Assembly: GCF_010730575.1 (NCBI RefSeq)
Contig: NZ_AP022614.1
Coordinates: 5,518,001 to 5,582,000 of the forward strand
Direction of reading: 5' to 3'
Source: Mycobacterium parmense
GTDB taxonomy: Bacteria > Actinomycetota > Actinomycetes > Mycobacteriales > Mycobacteriaceae
DNA: 64,000 nucleotides
Shown here: one piece after another, positions 61,116 through 64,000 of the stretch
Layout: each line of letters starts with the position of its first letter
How positions within the stretch are numbered: the stretch's first letter is position 1
The notes under the pieces: model-generated
What the model was told of the DNA's origin: nothing
What the model saw: only the letters and a program-made list of their open reading frames with translations
The model's database searches: none
Program-made: the position numbers and the translations under genes

Positions 61116-62612
61116 TCAATCGTCGAGCAGCGGCTCTGCCAGTTCGGTGACCGCCGATCGGCCTCGAAGCGACGCGGCCCCCCGCGTCGCCCAGTGCTGT
61201 TGTTCCACCACCTGGGCGCGCGCGAGTGCACTGCCAGACGCCAACGTTCGCGACTCCCATCCCTTGGCGTGATCGGCCAGGCGCGCAGCCTCGTTGACGG
61301 CGTCTCCGACCACCGTGTATTCGTAGCGATCCTCCGCGCCGATGTTGCCCGCGAACACCGCGCCGGCAGCCACTCCGATACCGAAGTCCACGAGTGGCAG
61401 CTTCCTGAGCTCTGTCCCGAGGGTGCGCGCCGTCGCGAGCGCCGCCGACGTCGGATCGTCGATATCGATGGGTGCCCCGAACACCGCCAGAACGGCGTCG
61501 CCTTCGAACTTGTTGATCAGGCCGCACCGCTGGTGCACGGCGGCGACCACTATGCGGAAGAAGTCGTTGAGGATTGCCGCCACTTCCTCCGGTCGCCGGG
61601 ACGCCGCAATCGCTGTCGATCCCACCAGATCGACGAAGAGGATGGCGACATCTCGGACTTCGCCCGACATGCAACCATCCTGTAGAAGCGCCCGGTGGGC
61701 GACGTCGGCACCGACGTGGCGCCCGAAGAGGTCGCGCAATTGTTCACGCTCTTCGAGTCCTGCCACCATCCGGTTGAATCCGACCTGGAGTCGTCCGATT
61801 TCGGACGGCTCGTATACCTCCACGAATGCCCCGCCGCGGCCGTGTTCCACCTCGGTCATCGCGACGATGACTTCACGAACGGGATCCGAGATCGACCGCG
61901 CAACCAAGACCATCGCCCGCAGTCCCGCGGCCAGCGACACCGCGGCGAGCACCAGAATCGGCATTTCTATCGGCGCTGACTTCTGCACGAACCAGCCGTT
62001 GGAATGTGCCAGTACGATCAGCGCGATCCCAGCGGTGGGCAGTGCACTGAAGAGCACCCACGTAATCATCAGGCGTGCAAGCACTCCCGGCATTTCGCTA
62101 GTCGGTGTTGCGGTCTTCATCGACGCCGCAATGATGGGGCGCAGGATCCGGTGAGTAATCAGGTATCCCATAGAGGCGGTGACGGCACCCCCGAACACAA
62201 TGGCGGTACCAATTACCCACGCGGTGTCGCCACCCGCGCGGATGTTAACCAAAACAAACACTGCCCCGCTGGTGACCCAGATGCCGAACTGGACGACGGT
62301 CTGGCGGGGGGCTATGCGCATGGCAGCGCGCTGTTGAGCATCCGTTGGTTCGGCGCCGTCAGCGAACCAACGGAAGGACGGAACCATGTTCAGGACGCCC
62401 GCCACGGCACCGACGGTCGCTGAGATTGCGACCAGACCGCACAAAGCGATCAGGTTCCTGCGGGTGAACAGGGCGCCGGGGTTACCGCTGGTGTTTCGGG
62501 TGAGCGAGACGATCACCAACGAAACTGCGCCGGCAGCCAGGATATGCGCGGACGTCAACGCAGCTGCATAGCTGGCTCCAAGCCGGATAGCTGCTTTGCG
62601 CCTGCTGATCAT
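61116..62612 (-). CDS. Membrane-bound class III adenylate cyclase with HAMP domain
   Basis: A 498-residue cyclase. Six hydrophobic helices (ASYAAALTSAHILAAGAVSL, IALCGLVAISATVGAVAG, and four more) are followed by HAMP (SISDPVREVIVAMTEVEHG, about 290) and the catalytic domain. That domain has AILFVDLVGSTAIAA with the metal Asp, LINKFEGDAVLAVFG with substrate Lys and the second Asp, and YTVVGDAVNEAARLADH with Asn/Arg transition-state residues. The set is complete, so it should make cAMP. Layout equals Rv1318c-Rv1320c and Rv3645. ATG 62612 starts at the first helix; an open Arg-rich extension reaches a TTG at 62792. Confidence 0.9.
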   Translation of the reverse strand: MISRRKAAIRLGASYAAALTSAHILAAGAVSLVIVSLTRNTSGNPGALFTRRNLIALCGLVAISATVGAVAGVLNMVPSFRWFADGAEPTDAQQRAAMRIAPRQTVVQFGIWVTSGAVFVLVNIRAGGDTAWVIGTAIVFGGAVTASMGYLITHRILRPIIAASMKTATPTSEMPGVLARLMITWVLFSALPTAGIALIVLAHSNGWFVQKSAPIEMPILVLAAVSLAAGLRAMVLVARSISDPVREVIVAMTEVEHGRGGAFVEVYEPSEIGRLQVGFNRMVAGLEEREQLRDLFGRHVGADVAHRALLQDGCMSGEVRDVAILFVDLVGSTAIAASRRPEEVAAILNDFFRIVVAAVHQRCGLINKFEGDAVLAVFGAPIDIDDPTSAALATARTLGTELRKLPLVDFGIGVAAGAVFAGNIGAEDRYEYTVVGDAVNEAARLADHAKGWESRTLASGSALARAQVVEQQHWATRGAASLRGRSAVTELAEPLLDD

Positions 62613-62845
62613 TGGCCTCAGTTCCGGGCTTGCCAGGTCGATATGGATCGGCTCGGACCTTTTGCGTGACGCGCGAATGCGACCGCGACGGCAGGCGGTA
62701 TCGGCGGTCTCGGTCCGTGGTCTGCCGTCCGGGTGCGACTTTGTCGATGCCGCTGACTCGTTATCGAGCTGTCCCGAAGCGAGGCGCGGCAACCGAGGAT
62801 CATTATATGGTGCCCTTAGTAGACCATGACTTTTGCTTTACGCAT

Positions 62846-62869
62846 TGATGCCTATTATAAACAGCATCA
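62846..62869. promoter_or_regulatory. Inverted repeat in the divergent cyclase/dehydrogenase promoter
   Basis: TGATGC-N12-GCATCA is a perfect 6-bp-arm repeat with an A+T-rich spacer (ctattataaaca). It lies between the minus-strand cyclase and plus-strand aldehyde dehydrogenase. Half-site spacing of 18 bp fits a dimeric regulator. Confidence 0.45.
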
Positions 62870-62984
62870 GACACTCTACTTCTGCGAAGGTGCAACTTGC
62901 GCAAAGCGCCAGAAGCGAGCGTCCGTGACGCCGGGAGTGGTCGCGACGCCGCAAGCCCGCAAACCTAAGGCCAGGACAGACTGA

Positions 62985-64000
62985 ATGAATGCGCAGACAA
63001 CGCTGATTCCGCACTTCATCGACGGCCGGCGCACGCCTGGCCGGTCCGCTCGCGCGGTCGACGTGCGCAATCCAAGCACCGGTCGGGTGCGGGCCCGGGT
63101 ACCCATGGCTTCGGCCGCAGAGGTCGGCGAGGCCGTGGTGAGCGCGATCGAAGCGCAGAAGGAATGGGCCGCCTTCAATCCGCAGCGCCGGGCGCGGGTG
63201 ATGATGCGATTCGTCGATCTGGTCAGCAAGGAAACGGACGAACTCGCCGAACTGCTCTCGCTGGAACACGGCAAGACGGTCGCCGATTCGCGCGGTGATA
63301 TCCAACGTGGCATCGAGGTCATCGAGTTCACCATCGGTATCCCGCACCTGCTCAAGGGTGAGCACACTGAAGGCGCGGGGGGCGGCATCGACGTTTATTC
63401 ACTGCGCCAACCGCTAGGCGTAGTCGCTGGCATCACACCCTTCAACTTCCCGGCGATGATCCCACTGTGGAAGGTGGGCCCCGCGCTCGCGTGCGGCAAC
63501 GCATTTGTCCTCAAGCCCAGCGAACGGGACCCGTCCGTTCCGGTGAGGCTGGCGGAGCTTTTCGTCGAAGCAGGCCTGCCCAAGGGCGTCTTCCAGGTGG
63601 TACATGGCGACAAGGAGGCCGTCGACGCCATCGTGAGCCACGAGGGCATCCAGGCGGTCGGATTCGTCGGCAGCTCCGACATCGCCGGGTACATCTACTC
63701 GACCGCCGCCGCCAACGGTAAGCGCGCACAGTGCTTCGGCGGAGCCAAGAATCACATGATCGTGATGCCCGACGCCGACCTCGACCAGGCTGTCGACGCG
63801 CTCATCGGCGCGGGTTACGGCAGCGCGGGCGAACGGTGTATGGCCATCAGCGTCGCAGTCCCGGTCGGCGAACAGACCGCAAATCGTTTGCGCGCCAGGC
63901 TCGTCGAACGGATCAGCAATCTGCGAGTCGGCCACAGCCTCGATCCGAAGGCCGACTACGGGCCACTGATCACGTCGGCGGCACTAGCGCGGGTGAAGGA
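62985..64000 (+). CDS. mmsA: Methylmalonate-semialdehyde dehydrogenase-type aldehyde dehydrogenase (5' part)
   Basis: The first 338 codons of a CoA-acylating ALDH; the gene runs off the window. It has IPHFIDGRRTPGRSARAVDV (7-26), GVVAGITPFNFPAMIPLWK (about 145-163), VGFVGSSDIAGYIYS (about 227), and CFGGAKNHMIVMPDADLD (about 250), where Asn replaces the catalytic Glu as in MmsA enzymes. GSAGERCMAISVAVPVG carries the Cys (about 285). The family converts (methyl)malonate semialdehyde to propionyl- or acetyl-CoA. ATG at 62985 follows AGGA. Could belong with valine or inositol catabolism, or the island upstream. Confidence 0.9.
   Translation, partial: MNAQTTLIPHFIDGRRTPGRSARAVDVRNPSTGRVRARVPMASAAEVGEAVVSAIEAQKEWAAFNPQRRARVMMRFVDLVSKETDELAELLSLEHGKTVADSRGDIQRGIEVIEFTIGIPHLLKGEHTEGAGGGIDVYSLRQPLGVVAGITPFNFPAMIPLWKVGPALACGNAFVLKPSERDPSVPVRLAELFVEAGLPKGVFQVVHGDKEAVDAIVSHEGIQAVGFVGSSDIAGYIYSTAAANGKRAQCFGGAKNHMIVMPDADLDQAVDALIGAGYGSAGERCMAISVAVPVGEQTANRLRARLVERISNLRVGHSLDPKADYGPLITSAALARVK

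Noticed and set aside
1..64000. Insertion sequences, phage genes, tRNA, rRNA and CRISPR arrays
   Set aside because: No transposase or integrase motif, cloverleaf or spaced repeat array was seen despite the gene remnants.

Overview
The window is high-GC actinobacterial DNA, and everything in it fits a slow-growing, non-tuberculous Mycobacterium. It starts with a PE-family protein (131-667). It is crowded with acyl-CoA dehydrogenases, P450s, SDRs, aldehyde dehydrogenases, CoA-transferases, an F420-type luciferase-like oxidoreductase, a 3Fe-4S-type ferredoxin, a TIGR00027-type methyltransferase and a membrane-bound class III cyclase of the Rv1318c/Rv3645 kind. GTG starts and 1-4 nt gene overlaps are frequent. 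I see no rRNA, tRNA, CRISPR array, phage or insertion sequence. Species cannot be fixed from the sequence alone.

Region by region. (1) 1-7280: PE gene, a 9-bp tandem repeat, a 3alpha-HSD-like SDR divergent from an aldehyde dehydrogenase, an alpha/beta hydrolase overlapping a TetR regulator, and a CaiB/BaiF CoA-transferase with an SDR on the minus strand. (2) 7455-15430: eight tightly overlapping plus-strand genes (DHDPS-like aldolase, two unlike acyl-CoA dehydrogenases, enoyl-CoA hydratase, FabG-like SDR, acyl-CoA synthetase, thioesterase, second enoyl-CoA hydratase). They look like one translationally coupled CoA-dependent catabolic operon for an unknown carboxylic acid. (3) 15525-21645: a GntR regulator with a perfect palindrome and a duplicated 17-mer at its promoter, then a luciferase-like oxidoreductase, a transglutaminase-fold protein and two aldehyde dehydrogenases. 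(4) 21646-28431: an oxalate module (oxc-frc, GNAT protein, a broken gene coupled to oxc, divergent TetR) followed by an alanine/serine-glyoxylate aminotransferase. The module's left edge carries two gene fragments that mark a recombination scar. (5) 28604-37332: a signalling and stress region with a single-domain response regulator, aldo/keto reductase, DUF4118-GAF histidine kinase divergent from a NarL-type regulator, Dps protein, small secreted protein, cupin, FAD monooxygenase and aquaporin. It also contains truncated or frameshifted genes. A related ~45-nt element, possibly coding a short peptide, occurs three times in regions 4-5. (6) 37615-60052: a large catabolic island with three P450s, a ferredoxin, four acyl-CoA dehydrogenases in two pairs, a DUF35-thiolase fusion, a thiolase, an acyl-CoA synthetase, two amidohydrolases, several SDRs and an esterase. 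This set suits oxidation, CoA activation and side-chain or ring degradation of a terpenoid, steroid or similar hydrophobic substrate. (7) 60072-64000: methyltransferase, adenylate cyclase, and the 5' part of a methylmalonate-semialdehyde-type dehydrogenase that runs off the right edge.

The genes most worth following up are the eight-gene aldolase operon, the repeated short-peptide/upstream element (27046, 29142, 34309), the DUF35-thiolase fusion, and the cluster of scars (21697-22048, 25463-26063, 30239-30436, 34015-34265, 44987-45211) that shows this accessory DNA is being remodelled.
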